DNA from: Amphimedon queenslandica
Lineage: Eukaryota; Porifera; Demospongiae; Haplosclerida; Niphatidae
Reading direction: 5' to 3'
DNA: 53,197 nt
Assembly (NCBI RefSeq): GCF_000090795.2
Contig: NW_003546407.1
Span: 47,788-100,984 of the forward strand
The notes under the pieces were generated by a model. That model saw nothing but the letters and a program-made list of their open reading frames with translations. It had not been told where the DNA came from and did not search any database. Positions 10,352 to 21,186 of this stretch are shown in pieces; positions within the stretch are counted from its first letter, which is position 1; every line of letters starts with the position of its first letter. The position numbers and the translations under genes are program-made.

Positions 10352-10412
10352 TATTATAATAATTATCAAAATTATATTTATTTATATTATTACTATTATT
10401 ATCATAGTATAA
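10318..10412. repeat. TTA/ATT microsatellite tract
   Basis: About ten uninterrupted ATT trinucleotides followed by degenerate AT-rich repeats inside element T copy 1. Confidence 0.9.
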
Positions 10413-11302
10413 GTCATGTGATTGTGCTGAATTTCAATTCAATGATAGTTGAGTCCTGTAATCGTAACTCAAGATTATTATGTAGTAGATACAGAAGTAA
10501 GTATAATGTGTAATGTATAGTAATCATACATTAATTGGCATTAATATTTTTTAGGCTCGTACTAGCATATACTTTTGCTGGTATATTACCATCACAGTAC
10601 TACCATATTTTGATCGGCATTACTTGGTACAGTTGGGAAGATGTACATAATTACAGGAGGCTTCCCACATCCATTCAACTCTGTTATTATATATGCTTAA
10701 TAATTTAGAATAATATTATTTTTGTATTTACTACTTCCAGTGGATCGTTGAATGTTGCAACTGCTACCAGTACTAGGATCTGATGAGGACCAAGGGGGGT
10801 CTTTTGCTGTAACTACTTCTACTTGATGAGGGTGGCTGATAATTGGTAGTCTGCAAGGCCTTCTGGTCCCAGTGGTGGCAGTTCCTGGGCTGGTTTTTTA
10901 TGTAGTAATGAGGTCTATTCCTTTGCCACTATCACTTATAACCTGCCTGACAGCATTATTGACCATGTTTGTTAGGCTGTTGACAGATTTTCAGAATATA
11001 CAATATAAATATTTGATCATGTAAAAATTTATTACTTCAAGTCAATGATACCATTTCTCTTTTTGCCATGCTTTCTACCTGTGTTTAGGTTAACTCTGTC
11101 GCCTTTACTAATTTTAATGTTTTTATAATGCGTTTTGCTAGTGATTTAGCCATGATAAGAACAGTGCCAGTGCGGGAGCCATTTTGTTATTTTCAAATGT
11201 GGCCACCTTATTGTGCCCAGGGCACTTCATTTTATACTGTGACAGGCGGAAGCGATTCTATGATGCTGCGTGGATAGTTTTATAGTGCACCTTCTTCTTT
11301 AA

Positions 11303-12562
11303 TGCTTTTATTAGTATATAAATGCTTCGGTCACATAAAAAAATTGTGCATTCGCTGTATTTCAATAACTTTTTGCTTTGTATGATATGAACCAAGTACT
11401 TTACTACACCAGTTATACAACAGGAGCCAGAAGCCATAAACAGGGCTTTAGTCAATCAGACATTCTTTTAAACGCCTATGCATTTGTATGTTATGAGTTA
11501 CACACAATTGACCAAAAAAATGTTCAAACGTCAGCTGAAATTCTAAAAAGAACAAATGAGTTTTTTCAATATATTTGAAGTTTTTTTTGGATAACAAACT
11601 AAAGTGCAAGCATCAATAAAACATTTCCAACATTTCAAATGATCTTTTGAAAATGTATTATACAAGATATATACAACATCCAATTCTTCCATTGGTCAGC
11701 TGTAAATGATAAAAATGAGATTGGATGTTGTGCGGAAGACATCCAATGGAAGGAACCTTTGTTGCATCAGCAATTTCTAGAAGGTGCAGCATCAGTCACA
11801 AATGTGAACGGGTCCTTTCATGGCTTCACTTTTTGATATGTCACTGACAAAATGATACCCTGTCAATGGCTTATGAATATAATTAAAATCATTGAAAATT
11901 TTAACCATGTGTAGCTGATAAGCTGATGATTAGGCAATTTTTGAAAACCATAGCAACATTGATGGGAAATTTACCTGATTATAATAAGACTCAGCAACTG
12001 AGGAGTATCACAATGTATTGAGCAAAGGTAAGTACAGTACCAGACCCTTTGGCGAAAGCCCAGCAGCCCTGTGAATGATTTGCACAAAAATTAAATTTGC
12101 TTTGTGGCTAAAAAGTGAAGTTGGTGGCTGTGCAAGTAGATGTGTATCTCCTAAACAGAAGCACAAATAAAGCTCATTGTTCATAAAGCATGGACGAGAG
12201 TTAGTTCTATCTGTATATGGTAAAATAAAGAACAGCTCTTGCATATCAAGAATTTTAGGTTGCCTAATTTTGACCAAGTTTGCAGCACTTTTCCTACAGC
12301 TCCTCAATAATTGAAACTAGCAGGGCATGTAGACGACACCTTCCTTAGTCTATGGAAATACTTATGAAGTTCCAGATTGATTTGCAAAAAAATCAGTCAG
12401 ATAATTCTTGTTAAACAAATAATTTTCACGGTGGCAAATCTTTCTTAAAGTGCACACATAAACACAAGACTTGTTTCTTTGTAACAAGCAACTTCTCTCT
12501 TAATGGTGCTAGTCACAGCACTGTTAAAGTGTTTATGTAAGAGTTCAGAAGTTATGTAAGTA
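11303..12562. other. No recognised gene
   Basis: Contains a 66-codon plus ORF (11378) and a 99-codon minus ORF (12307-12008); neither shows a family I recognise. 11640-11760 holds a short inverted pair around ACATCCAATTCTTCCATTGG and CATCCAATGGAAGGA. It ends where similarity to the Helitron protein begins. Confidence 0.3.
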
Positions 12563-13520
12563 TTCAGATGCTATTGATGAATTTAAGAAAGCTGTGTCTC
12601 ATCGGCTGTTAATGCTTGTTGTAGCTGTGAGAGGCTTTTTAAAGAAAAAAGTCTGTCACTGAAGCTAAAAATTTAGATAGTGATGTTTGGAATATCATAT
12701 TAGATTACATTATGGAGAATGATTGTACAGCATTAAATAAAGTTATGTACATTTGTAATCATTGTAAACCTATTATTAGGAAAAATAAAGTTCCAGCACT
12801 TTGTGTGCTCAATGGGTTAATGTGAGCCACTAACCAAATAATTCAGAAAATTTGGATCCATGAAGTTGCCAGTTAATGAAGAGGGCCAAATGTTTTCAGA
12901 CAATTGTTAGGCTAGGCACACACACCTTAAAAGTGTGTACCTACATTTCTTTGAAGGCTCTTAAAGGTGCAATGTTGTATTGACCCCATCCATTAAAAAA
13001 CAATGGAAACTTTAAATGAGGTTGGTATAGATGGCAATCATCTGCCTAATCCAGAACTTCATGTTGTTATTAATGGACAGCCTACGAAATCAGATGTCTG
13101 GCATAGTTTAGTTAATGTAGTTGAAATAAACGCAGCATTAGGGGAATTAAAAGAAATAAATTGGCTCTATACAAACGTAGACTATGGTTTGATTGATGAA
13201 TTGACATAAAATGTTATAGATGTAGTTACCAATACTACTTGTAAAATGCTTCAAAAAGCAAATGGTCTAGATTTAGGCCTTTCGGCATTTACAATTAGAC
13301 CATGATAGTAAAACTGCAACAGGTTCTGATATTAGTCAATATAAATTAATGAATTTAAAACAAGCGCCAGTTGATAATAGGCAAGAGCATTTTGACTTGT
13401 TATGCTTTCCTACTTTATTTCCAACTGGACAATATGGAGAGCATCATGCTATACAAAGCTATCAAGCACATTGTATTATTATGGATTAAAACTTAACAAC
13501 GCCTTAAAAACTGGCATATA

Positions 13521-15024
13521 TACCACCGTACAAGATGATTTATTGGCGAGAGGAATATTTGGCGAATCTGTCTCTGGAATATTTTTGGCGGATTTTTTAT
13601 ATTGGCAATTTTGTTATTAAATTAATTTATTCATTAATAATTACTTATCGGTACAATTTGCAGGAACCTTGATAACTATGATGTTGTGACTCTAAAGAAG
13701 GGAAACGGTTGCTGGTGTTGTCTGGCATTTCAAAAAGTCATAGGCTGCCAATGCTGAATGTGTTTCACTAAGGTTGAGCTCCTTTCTTTTACGAGATACA
13801 AAAAGAACAATTATCTTTTCAACATAGCGCTTTATTGTTTCCTTGTTTGATTAGGGGTTTGGAGTATGACAATTATCCCAGTTGGTGGGAAAAGATTTTG
13901 CTGGATGACAGCATGCTGTTGTACCCTGGTATATGAACTGAGGAGGAAGGTATTTACCAGCTTGTGTAACAGCCAAAACTGCTGAGATTTGACATTTGTC
14001 GTCTGAGTTGGCAAAAGGAATGATTTCTTTTTGTCGATGCCTAGTCCACTCCCCTGTTGGAACATAATGTACTGGAGTTTGGTCCCAGTGACATATAATT
14101 TGAGGGTGAACGTCATTCATTAAAACCTCAGCCTGTATGTCTGCTAGAAACACTTCTTGAACTTCTTTGAACTGTGCCACAGTTATTTTACCTGCATTAG
14201 AACCCTTCCTTTTAACATACCCCATACGACTAAACAATAATTTCACCCAACCCTTTGTGATTTTAATGTGGCCACCATGCTTCACTAAGAATAAAAGGAT
14301 TTTTTGCAGCAAATATTCCTTCTGCAACGGCCTGGACAATAGCTGTATTAACTACTCCACCCACCTTCCTGAACGATTCAATGAATTTACGAACAGAGTC
14401 ATCAAAATACTCTTCAAGCAGAAGTGGTCTTCCAGGATTCTTTTTGTGTAGAAACTGTATAGATGGAATGACTGACTGGCTGTTATCTCCACATTGAATC
14501 CTTGAATTCAATGTAGCTAAGTACTGAGATTTTAATCTCCTAGCAGTAGCTTCAGGTATGTTTTGTCCTAGTGTTCTGAAGAAATCCCTACAAGCTTTCA
14601 TAGCACCATTCTCGGTAGCATTCTTGCCAATCTTTGCTCTTCTGCAGAATAGTCGTACTGACTTCTTTTTCGTCCAGTAAAAGCCTGCACTTCTACCGTC
14701 TTATTCGCAACAGTTTCATTCACCTGCTCCAATTCTTAGAAAATGATGATACCACAGAAGGTAAAAGTATTGGTGCTTTATTAGAGCTTTCTAACTCGTC
14801 CAAATGCTCTTCTTGCTCTTTTTTTTGCTTTTTAAAGTACTTGTGTAGCGCCATGATTTGTTGCAACAGCTGCGAGTGTGAGTGTGCAATGGGTGTGTCA
14901 CTTAATTGTGGGCGTGTCTAGATATCTCGGAATTAAATATTGATGATTGTAATATTGGCGAATTATAAAATAATTCACTAATCTCCAATTTTAATTCCTC
15001 GCCAATAAATCATCTTGTACGGTA
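13521..15024 (-). mobile_element. pogo-like element A, TA target site, inserted in Helitron copy 2
   Basis: Inverted ends: left TACCACCGTACAAGATGATT (13521) and right, read inwards, TACCGTACAAGATGATTTAT (15024), matching on through TTATTGGCGAG. TA flanks both ends (13519-13520, 15025-15026), as expected for Tc1/mariner-pogo elements. Removing 1504 bp rejoins Helitron sequence on either side. The only gene is a minus-strand transposase. Confidence 0.85.
13638..14854 (-). pseudogene. pogo-like DDE transposase (element A), broken
   Basis: Starts MALHKYFKKQKKEQEE at 14854. A psq/HTH-like segment follows, GRKRSQYDYSAEE then AKIGKNATENGAMKACRDF with a one-base slip. Next come FLHKKNPGRPLLLEEYFDD and GGVVNTAIVQAVAEGI, the first catalytic Asp in HWDQTP (about 14085), and CQISAVLAVTQAGKYLPPQ. 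After an in-frame TAA (13853) it continues SNKETIKRYVEKIIVLFV and the second Asp AAYDFLKC, then VPANCTDK just before a stop near 13650. The conserved C-terminal LQPLD Asp and tail are missing. DDE_1-type fold of the pogo/Tigger group. At least three frame lesions. Confidence 0.8.
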
Positions 15025-15800
15025 TATTAAGAACATCGAGGGGCAACATTGGTCAAACTGTTGCTAATATATTAGAAAAAAGTAACATGTCAGATGAAGA
15101 ATTTGAAGGCAATTTAAGTACCATGTTGGCTCCACTATGGGGCACAAATCAATATTGCTTGTGTGAAAGGTGCATGAAGTCAAAGCAATGATTTCTGAGT
15201 ATGTCTCACCAACGCTTTTCCTTACATTAGGTTGTGCTGAATACGATTCAGCTGATATAGCACAATATTTAAGAAAAGTGAATAATGCAACAGAATCATA
15301 TAGTATTTCTAGATTAAGTACTGAGGACCCTGTTGTGACAAGTTTCATAGAATTTTAAGAATTTCTTTAACATGGTCATTCTCCAGAGATGTGTTCTATG
15401 CAAAGTAGAGCAATATTATTTAAAAAAAGAATTTTAAATGTGTGGAGCGCCTCAGCATCACATCCTGCCATGGATTGAAAATGTACCTGTTGTTGGTATT
15501 AATCGTCCAAAAGAAGTCTCTTCTTTCATACAAGATAGAATTACCTGTCATATGCCAGGTAGCAATACATCGCCTGATTTAAATTGTTTGGTAACAAAAT
15601 ACCAAATGCACTAGTGTAGCCAATACTGCAAACAAAATATTAAAGTCAGCAAAACCTAGAGTAATGAATCAATTATCGGACTTATCTAAATTCGGACAGT
15701 TAATTTTAGAAACTAAGCATGATTTTGCAGTAATTTTTGCACTAGATATAGATCATTATACCTGTTTGCATTGTAAAAATCAGAGCATTATCTTCCATTT

Positions 15801-16396
15801 TTGTAAAAATATAATTCGCTAAACACACTTCGAGGATTCACACGATAATCGGCTGTGTTAACTCCATTTTTGTCACTTAACCACAACGAAGCAATCTTTG
15901 TTTCAAGAATAGTTTTATAGCACCAGTACTTTATTACTGTCTGTCGTCTTCAAATACTGCTATAAACATCTTCGTCATCTTTGCTTACTGTCCAGGTGTT
16001 ATGTGTTTTAAGCTAGTTATCGATATCGGTACACCCATCTCCCATTAATTGCTGCAACAAAGCATGAGGCTCTTTGTGTTTTTGTTTGGACTTATTGAAT
16101 CCCTCAGCTACCTTTTCTTATGATAAAAACTACATCTATTGAACGTAAGTTACTAAAAAAACTAAATTTGTTTGTATAGCATGCAGTTTGTTTTCAAAGC
16201 TGCATGCTCTATCATGTGTGACATAGTGCATTTGCAAGGTGCAAATTGCTTTAGTTCTGTAAACTGAAGGTACAACAATATAGCACCAAGCCTTTTCCTT
16301 ATGTTTACATGTCATTGGCATGATAGTCAATTTTTGTGAATATTTTTTTAGATGGCGACATGCCCATGTACATACTATACATAGCCTGAAATAAGC
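15801..16396. other. No recognised gene
   Basis: AT-rich flank between the Helitron Rep remnant and the Tigger-like gene. The minus ORF 16330-16136 (64 codons) has no recognised domain. Confidence 0.3.
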
Positions 16397-17469
16397 ATGA
16401 CAAATGCTATCAAAGCAGTGGAAGAAGAGGGGTTGAAACTTAGACTTGCAGCCGAGCTACGTGGCATTCCCAAATCAACACTTTATGACAGGATCAGGGA
16501 AATGTTTAACATGGAACTAACCCTGGCCCAGTGCCGTATCTTACAAACGAAGAAGAGGCTCTCTTGGCTAAGTTGTTAATCAAATGTTCACAGATCGGCT
16601 CTCCTTGCATAGTTTCAGAAATTCTCGCACTAGTATGACAAACAGTCCAGTGAAAGGGTTAAGTGACATCTCAATTTCTTATGGATGGTGGCAGAAATTT
16701 TGTAGTAGGCACAGTCAATTATAACTTTGCACTGCTAAACATTTACGTACTTCAAGGGCCATGGCCACTGATAATAGTGTCATACAAAAGTATTTTGATA
16801 TACTTGAAGACACTCTTAAGGAAAATTCTTTGTTCAACAATCCAACTCACATATTCAACTGTGATGAAACAGGACTCCAATTGAATCCCAAACCTTTGAA
16901 TGTTGTTAGTGGTCGTGGTGCTAAGAATGTCAGTGAAATCACTGGAGAAGGGAAGTCTCAGATCACAGTTCTGGCATGCACTTGCAGGGGCGTATCTGAG
17001 GTAGGGCCTGAGGGGGGCCTGGGCCCTACCATCAAAGTGGCCTTATAATTATATTCATTGAAATTATAACCCAAAAGATTATATTCATTGTTCTTACAAT
17101 AACAAAAGGGGATGGCTGCTCTTTTTAAAGCTCTATACAATGATAATTTCACTCTGATTTCGTTCAGCTTGCAGGAAAATGCCTCCATTTGTTACGTAAA
17201 AGGGGTGTGGCCAAAATCGCAGCGCGCTTTGCGCGCCATTTTGTCCTCTTGTCCTGCCGTCACCCAAGGTCCAGCTACGCCCCTGTGCACTTGTGCTACT
17301 GGAGTGCCATTACCTCCATTAATAATATTAGATCATAAGACCTTTAATGATCAACTAATGATAGGAGAGATACCAGGTACAATTTACGGCTCATCTGAAA
17401 ATGGTTTGATCAGAAGAGAGCTGATTTTTTACCGGTTTCATATACTGTTTTTAGTGAGTGTTCCTAGAG
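16397..17469 (+). pseudogene. Tigger/pogo-like transposase, split by a hAT MITE
   Basis: Starts MTNAIKAVEEEGLKLRLAA followed by GIPKSTLYDRIRE, a psq-type helix-turn-helix. After broken frames it reads MATDNSVIQKYFDILEDTL, HIFNCDETGLQLNPKP (first catalytic Asp in DETG) and KSQITVLAC. It is then interrupted at 16985, and after 17285 resumes as ATGVPLPPLIILDHKTFND and IPGTIYGSSENGL. The frame ends at 17470, where the next element's TACCG end begins, so the second and third catalytic Asp regions are lost. Stops lie between 16579 and 16760. Nonfunctional. Confidence 0.8.
16985..17285. mobile_element. Non-autonomous hAT element (MITE), 301 bp, 8 bp TSD
   Basis: The termini CAGGGGCGTATCTGAG and, read inwards from the right, CAGGGGCGTAGCTGGACC are hAT-type TIRs. 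The 8 bp duplication TGCACTTG lies at 16977-16984 and 17286-17293. No coding capacity. The interior contains a GC-rich GCAGCGCGCTTTGCGCGC palindrome-like stretch. Confidence 0.92.
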
Positions 17470-17627
17470 TACCGTAAATCGGGAATTTTTTGCATTAAAT
17501 AAAATTAGTGTCCTTTACTTACGCACGAAAAATTTTTCGCGCTTCATGCTGCCCGTAAAATTTGACTACTCAAAATTTTGTATTCACTGAATTATTATAA
17601 TTATGGTATCTTTTACGTGTGTCCAAA

Positions 17628-17978
17628 ATGGCAGTTAAATTTGAAGTACCTTCTTACATCCGAGGCTACCATGTCTATCATGAAGTATGGAGTTCAGTGC
17701 TGGAAGAAAATTTACTTTGTGAAAGAGAAAGAAATAACTCTAATGACCAGTATGCTGTAGCAGTGAAGAAGGACGCTGAAATAGTCGGTCATCTTCCAAG
17801 AAAGCTATCTCGTGTGTGCTCGCTTTTCCTACGTCGTGGGGGTACAATTACTTGTAAAGTTAGTGGAAGGAGAAGATATTCTGCTGATTTACTTCAGGGA
17901 GGTGTAGAAATCCCCTGCTGTTTGATGTTTAGTGGTGAAGATTGTGAAATTAAGAAACTAAAGGCATTGATGGCTTGA
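17628..17978 (+). CDS. HIRAN-domain protein, stand-alone
   Basis: 116 codons from ATG at 17628 (CCAAAATGGCAG context), uninterrupted. A whole HIRAN-type domain is visible: IRGYHVYHEVWSSVL, then RNNSNDQYAVAVKKD, EIVGHLPRKLSRVCSLFLRR, GGTITCKVSGRRRYSADL and VEIPCCLMFSGED. HIRAN domains in HLTF/Rad5 bind 3' DNA ends; stand-alone versions of unknown role are widespread in sponges and cnidarians. It sits 157 bp inside the TACCGTAAATCGGG end and is followed by a convergent transposase gene, which suggests that it travels with the transposon and may bind transposon or broken DNA ends (inference). Confidence 0.75.
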   Translation: MAVKFEVPSYIRGYHVYHEVWSSVLEENLLCERERNNSNDQYAVAVKKDAEIVGHLPRKLSRVCSLFLRRGGTITCKVSGRRRYSADLLQGGVEIPCCLMFSGEDCEIKKLKALMA

Positions 17979-18105
17979 ATAGTTATGATGTATATAAATT
18001 ATTATTATATATTTCATTGTAGTTATGACACTAAAAAATCCTAAATCACATTCAAAATTTATTAATATTATATTATTCTTAAACATGCACAACTAAGCAG
18101 GCTAA

Positions 18106-20799
18106 TCAGATTTCATTATCTTCTTCTGAACTCTCGTCACCATCTGTACTGTAATTATCAGTCACACTATCTTCATCAGAACTTTCATCACCAGGATTGC
18201 TATGATCTAAATCTGTGTCAACAGTTGTAGCTTCATCTATTGCTTGGGTGATGCCAGATTTTAAAAACCCATTTACTACGATCTGTGGATTGTCACTAAT
18301 ATACTCTGACATTTTAACGAGCCATTGTCCTCCTAAATCCCTCAATGCTGGCAAACTGAAATCAATAGGTTGTAGTTCCACTTCTACATCTTGTCCTGGA
18401 ATTTGCTGCATAATTTGATCAGTGTACCATTCATCAAATTTCTTCCTGAGAAATTCCTTTGCTGGTTTGTTCACACTGATATCAAGGGGCTAAAGCCTAT
18501 CAGTGGTATTAGGAGGAAGCAAACAATGATGAATATTATGGTCAGTGAGAAGATCAATGACTTTTGAGGTCACTTATCCCTTAAAGTTGTCCATTATTAT
18601 CAGTGCTGGTTCTTCTGCAGCAGTTCTTCTCACACACACATACAGAATGATGATGGTTTGAATGTACTCCATCATTGTCTCTTCATTAGACCAGTGACAA
18701 GGAGAGTAAGTGATATTCCACTCTGGAGGAAAACTAAATTTGGGGTGACACCGGTTAGTCTTTCCTTTATAGATAAGTTGAAGAGGGAGAAAGTCACCAA
18801 CCATATTGCAACAAAACAATGCTGTTATTTGTCGCTTGTCCTTTGCTCCAATGACCTCCACTCGTTTTGAACCACAAATATCCATTGTCCAGAGCGAAGA
18901 GGGAATGATTTTGATACCTGTTTGGTCCCAATTATGAATAAGATCTATGGGGATTTATTCCATGATGACTGTTGCTTTCACTTCATCGAAAAACTTGGTT
19001 TTCACCTCTTCAAATACCACTGACGATAGCTTGCTCTTGGCTGTTGTACACTTGCGATTCACAAACTTCATTCTAGACAAGAGTGAGTATGCCCAGTCTC
19101 TGGTGAGTTGAACATGACCGCCATATTCCACAAGTCTGCTTCTGTCGTAAGATTGTGTGATCCCATGAGCAGCAGCAATTGCTATAGCTGCAGTGACCAC
19201 TCCTCCACCTTCTCTAACTTTCTTTAGATAAGATTGAACCATTTTGTCCAAATCTTTGCCAAAAAGAAGACGCCTCCCTCTTTTCTTTTCATGTAAAGCC
19301 ATTACATTACCATCTCTATTCTTTTAAGCTCCTCTAAATATGCATCCCTCATATAACGGACAGATGACTCATTGATACTTTCACCATACTTTCGGGAATA
19401 GAAACAAACAGCAGCTGCTACATTATTGTTAGAAGCATACATGCCAATCCTAGCCCTTACCTCAGGAGAGTACCTGCAATAGAAATTAAAGGTAAAGTAA
19501 GCATAATAATAAATCATTCATACATGGCTTGCTAAGCCAAGCTTACTTTTTGAATGAACCACGTCTTTTAGATTTTTCTGGTTGTTCTGGACGTTTAGCC
19601 AAAGATGCATTTCCTTTCGCAGAAGCTATTCTCTGCTTTGTAGATGATAGAAATTCTTTAACTCTAATGTGACATAATTTTCTCACTAATTCTTGATATA
19701 TACTATCCTCTGCAACAGATACAGTCTCATATTTATCCAGCATTCTTTTCTTTAAAAGTGTGCTAAAGGCAACTTTAAGACAACTTGTAGAAATTGAATC
19801 ATGTGCAGCCTACACAAAAATAGTAATACTGACTCCTGCATGCATGCAAAAATAGCATACTTTAACTATCTGATCCCCATTTTCCTCAAAATCATTCTTT
19901 GATACAACAGCTTTAACTAAATTGTCGACATCTCGGAAAAAGGGTATGAAATCAGCATGTGGTGAATACAAATGTCCTTTATCTCTTTCCTGTAAGTATG
20001 ATGGCATGCTAGATTTATCTCTGGTATTAATGGCTTGGAGAATATCAATTTCAGAATTTAACTGTTCTCTTTTACTTTCTGTTCATTTTTTTATTAGCTT
20101 GTAATGCACATAAAGCATTTCGCATATTGCTGCTCCTCCAAATCGAAAATATACATCATCACTATCTTCAAGTTGTGATGCAGGATCTGTAACCACAGAT
20201 AGCGTAGTGGTATTGTGGACATATTTTAGTAAAACAGAGTAAATTGCTGATGAGATCATGATCATTACTTTATTACAAGGAGCCCAATCGGTCGGTGAAC
20301 TTGCTTCACAGAAAGAAAACCAGGCTTTTTGAATCTTACTGAAGTCTTGTGAAAGATTGTCCTGTATCATTATATTGATGGGAACATCTTTAGGTAGCAA
20401 AAAAATGCTGCAATAACGATGCCACTCAATCTGAAACCTCATGAACTTCTCTTTTCCAGTACCATTTGCTTCATAAAGTGAAGCAAAAATAGATCTATGA
20501 TACTCTATTAATTCATAATACAGCAATTTGGCACTTTTAAGGCAGCTCCAAACTGCTTTTAAGGACTCATTCTGTACCAAGAAATTGGTGTGGTCTTTTT
20601 CAAGCTCTGCAGCTAGCTCTATTTCAAGATGAGTAGTGGGTTTATCTTTTATTTCCCTGAAGATTGCAGTCCCCTCAGATTTCTTAAGCATTTTTTTAAC
20701 TCGCCATTTCTCTTCGTTGCTGTCCTTGTCTTTCCTATTTGCTCCTCAAGTGCCAGAAAGAGAACTACCCGATGAGCTGCAATGAACGCCATCTGCCAT
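18106..20799 (-). pseudogene. pogo-like transposase with long N-terminal domain, spliced, nonsense-riddled
   Basis: ATG at 20799 (MADGVHCSSSGSSLSGT, then TGA). The frame continues through an unrecognised all-helical region of about 300 residues containing DDVYFRFGGAAICEML. A 51 bp intron at 19860-19810 (GTATGC..GTGTAG) and a 73 bp intron at 19546-19474 (GTAAGC..TTGCAG) both restore frame; the second joins KRRGSFKK to YSPEVRARIGMYA, a psq-type HTH. Then MALHEKKRGRRLLFGKDLD, GGVVTAAIAIAAAHGIT, catalytic Asp in NWDQTG, KDKRQITALF, Asp in IIMDNFKG, Asp in TDRL-stop-PLDISVNKPAKEF, and an acidic C-tail (ESSDEDSV). Lesions: TGA at 20748, TGA near 20085, a one-base slip near 19310, and TAA/TAG in three places, mostly explainable as C-to-T changes of CGA, CAA or CAG codons. 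All three catalytic Asp are present. Confidence 0.8.
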
Positions 20800-21186
20800 T
20801 TTCCCCGCTGATGATAAACCACGTGTCATGTGATATAATTAAATTTTACTAACAAAAAATACGGAAGTATGCTGAACGTGACTTCCTAGAAATCCACACA
20901 ATTGCAGCAGGCCTCAATAGGGCCGTTGGATACTCTCTGTAGGTATTATTTACTCTTGGTGTTATTTATGTATAAATAATCACCCCACTACATATGCATA
21001 CATGTAAGAGCTTCTTATATGGACTTTTATAATATTTATGAACATACAGTTATTCTAGAATCAAGTCAGTCTGTTGAAGATTTTCTCAGTTAAGGTGTGT
21101 CTGTGTATATGGTGTAACTCATTTTTAATAATAAATGCTCATATTGAATAGAAGATAAAGCTAGGATCAAGTTCATGGAAAGTGCT

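Larger units (their letters stand above)
9834..11298 (+). mobile_element. TTAA-flanked TIR element T, copy 1 (internal-deletion derivative)
   Basis: TTAA at 9830-9833 and 11299-11302 flanks the element. The left end ACGAGAAGGTGCGGTATAAA and the right end (read inwards) AGAAGAAGGTGCACTATAAA form the TIR. It shares segments with copy 2 at 38178-41875 along both flanks (GTGCCCTGGGCA, ACTTGGTACAGTTGGGAAGA, TGCCTGACAGCAT). The jump from about 10660 to 10740 corresponds to about 38975 to 41130 of copy 2, so copy 1 lacks the roughly 2.1 kb transposase core. TTAA targets occur in piggyBac and Kolobok elements; the core in copy 2 favours a Kolobok-like assignment. Confidence 0.8.
12563..15800 (+). pseudogene. 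Helitron copy 2, decayed, interrupted by a pogo-like element
   Basis: From 12563 the frames read YSDAIDEFKKAV, NACCSCERLFKEKSVTEAK, MYICNHCKPIIRKNKVP, METLNEVGIDGNHLPNP and LKEINWLYTNVD, the same segment as copy 1. They then pass through KMLQKANGLDLGLSAFTI into the Helitron_like_N motif HFDLL-CFPTLFPTGQYGEHH (about 13390-13445, with a frame slip). After the pogo insertion they continue with NIEGQHWSN, MSDEEFEGNLSTMLAP, LFLTLGCAEYDSADIAQYL, and the Rep motif region GAPQHHILPWI with FIQDRITCHMP. The HUH-type Rep motif (normally GAPHYHVLLW) reads QHH, so a catalytic-site His is lost. Many frameshifts and stops; not functional. The helicase domain is absent. Confidence 0.85.
17470..20870. mobile_element. 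pogo-like element B with HIRAN gene and spliced transposase
   Basis: The left end TACCGTAAATCGGGAA at 17470 belongs to the same end family as the MITEs at 47146 and 47519. A degenerate right end (AACAAAAAATACGGAAGTA) lies at about 20851-20869. In between lie a HIRAN ORF on plus and a transposase on minus that converge. The right boundary is uncertain, and the two genes may come from adjacent elements. Confidence 0.5.

Noticed and set aside
9834..11298. piggyBac assignment for element T based on TTAA alone
   Set aside because: Ends do not start with CCC/GGG-type motifs and no piggyBac transposase blocks are visible.
18106..20799. Read-through of TGA as selenocysteine in the transposase
   Set aside because: TAA and TAG stops occur in the same frame, so simple decay explains them better.
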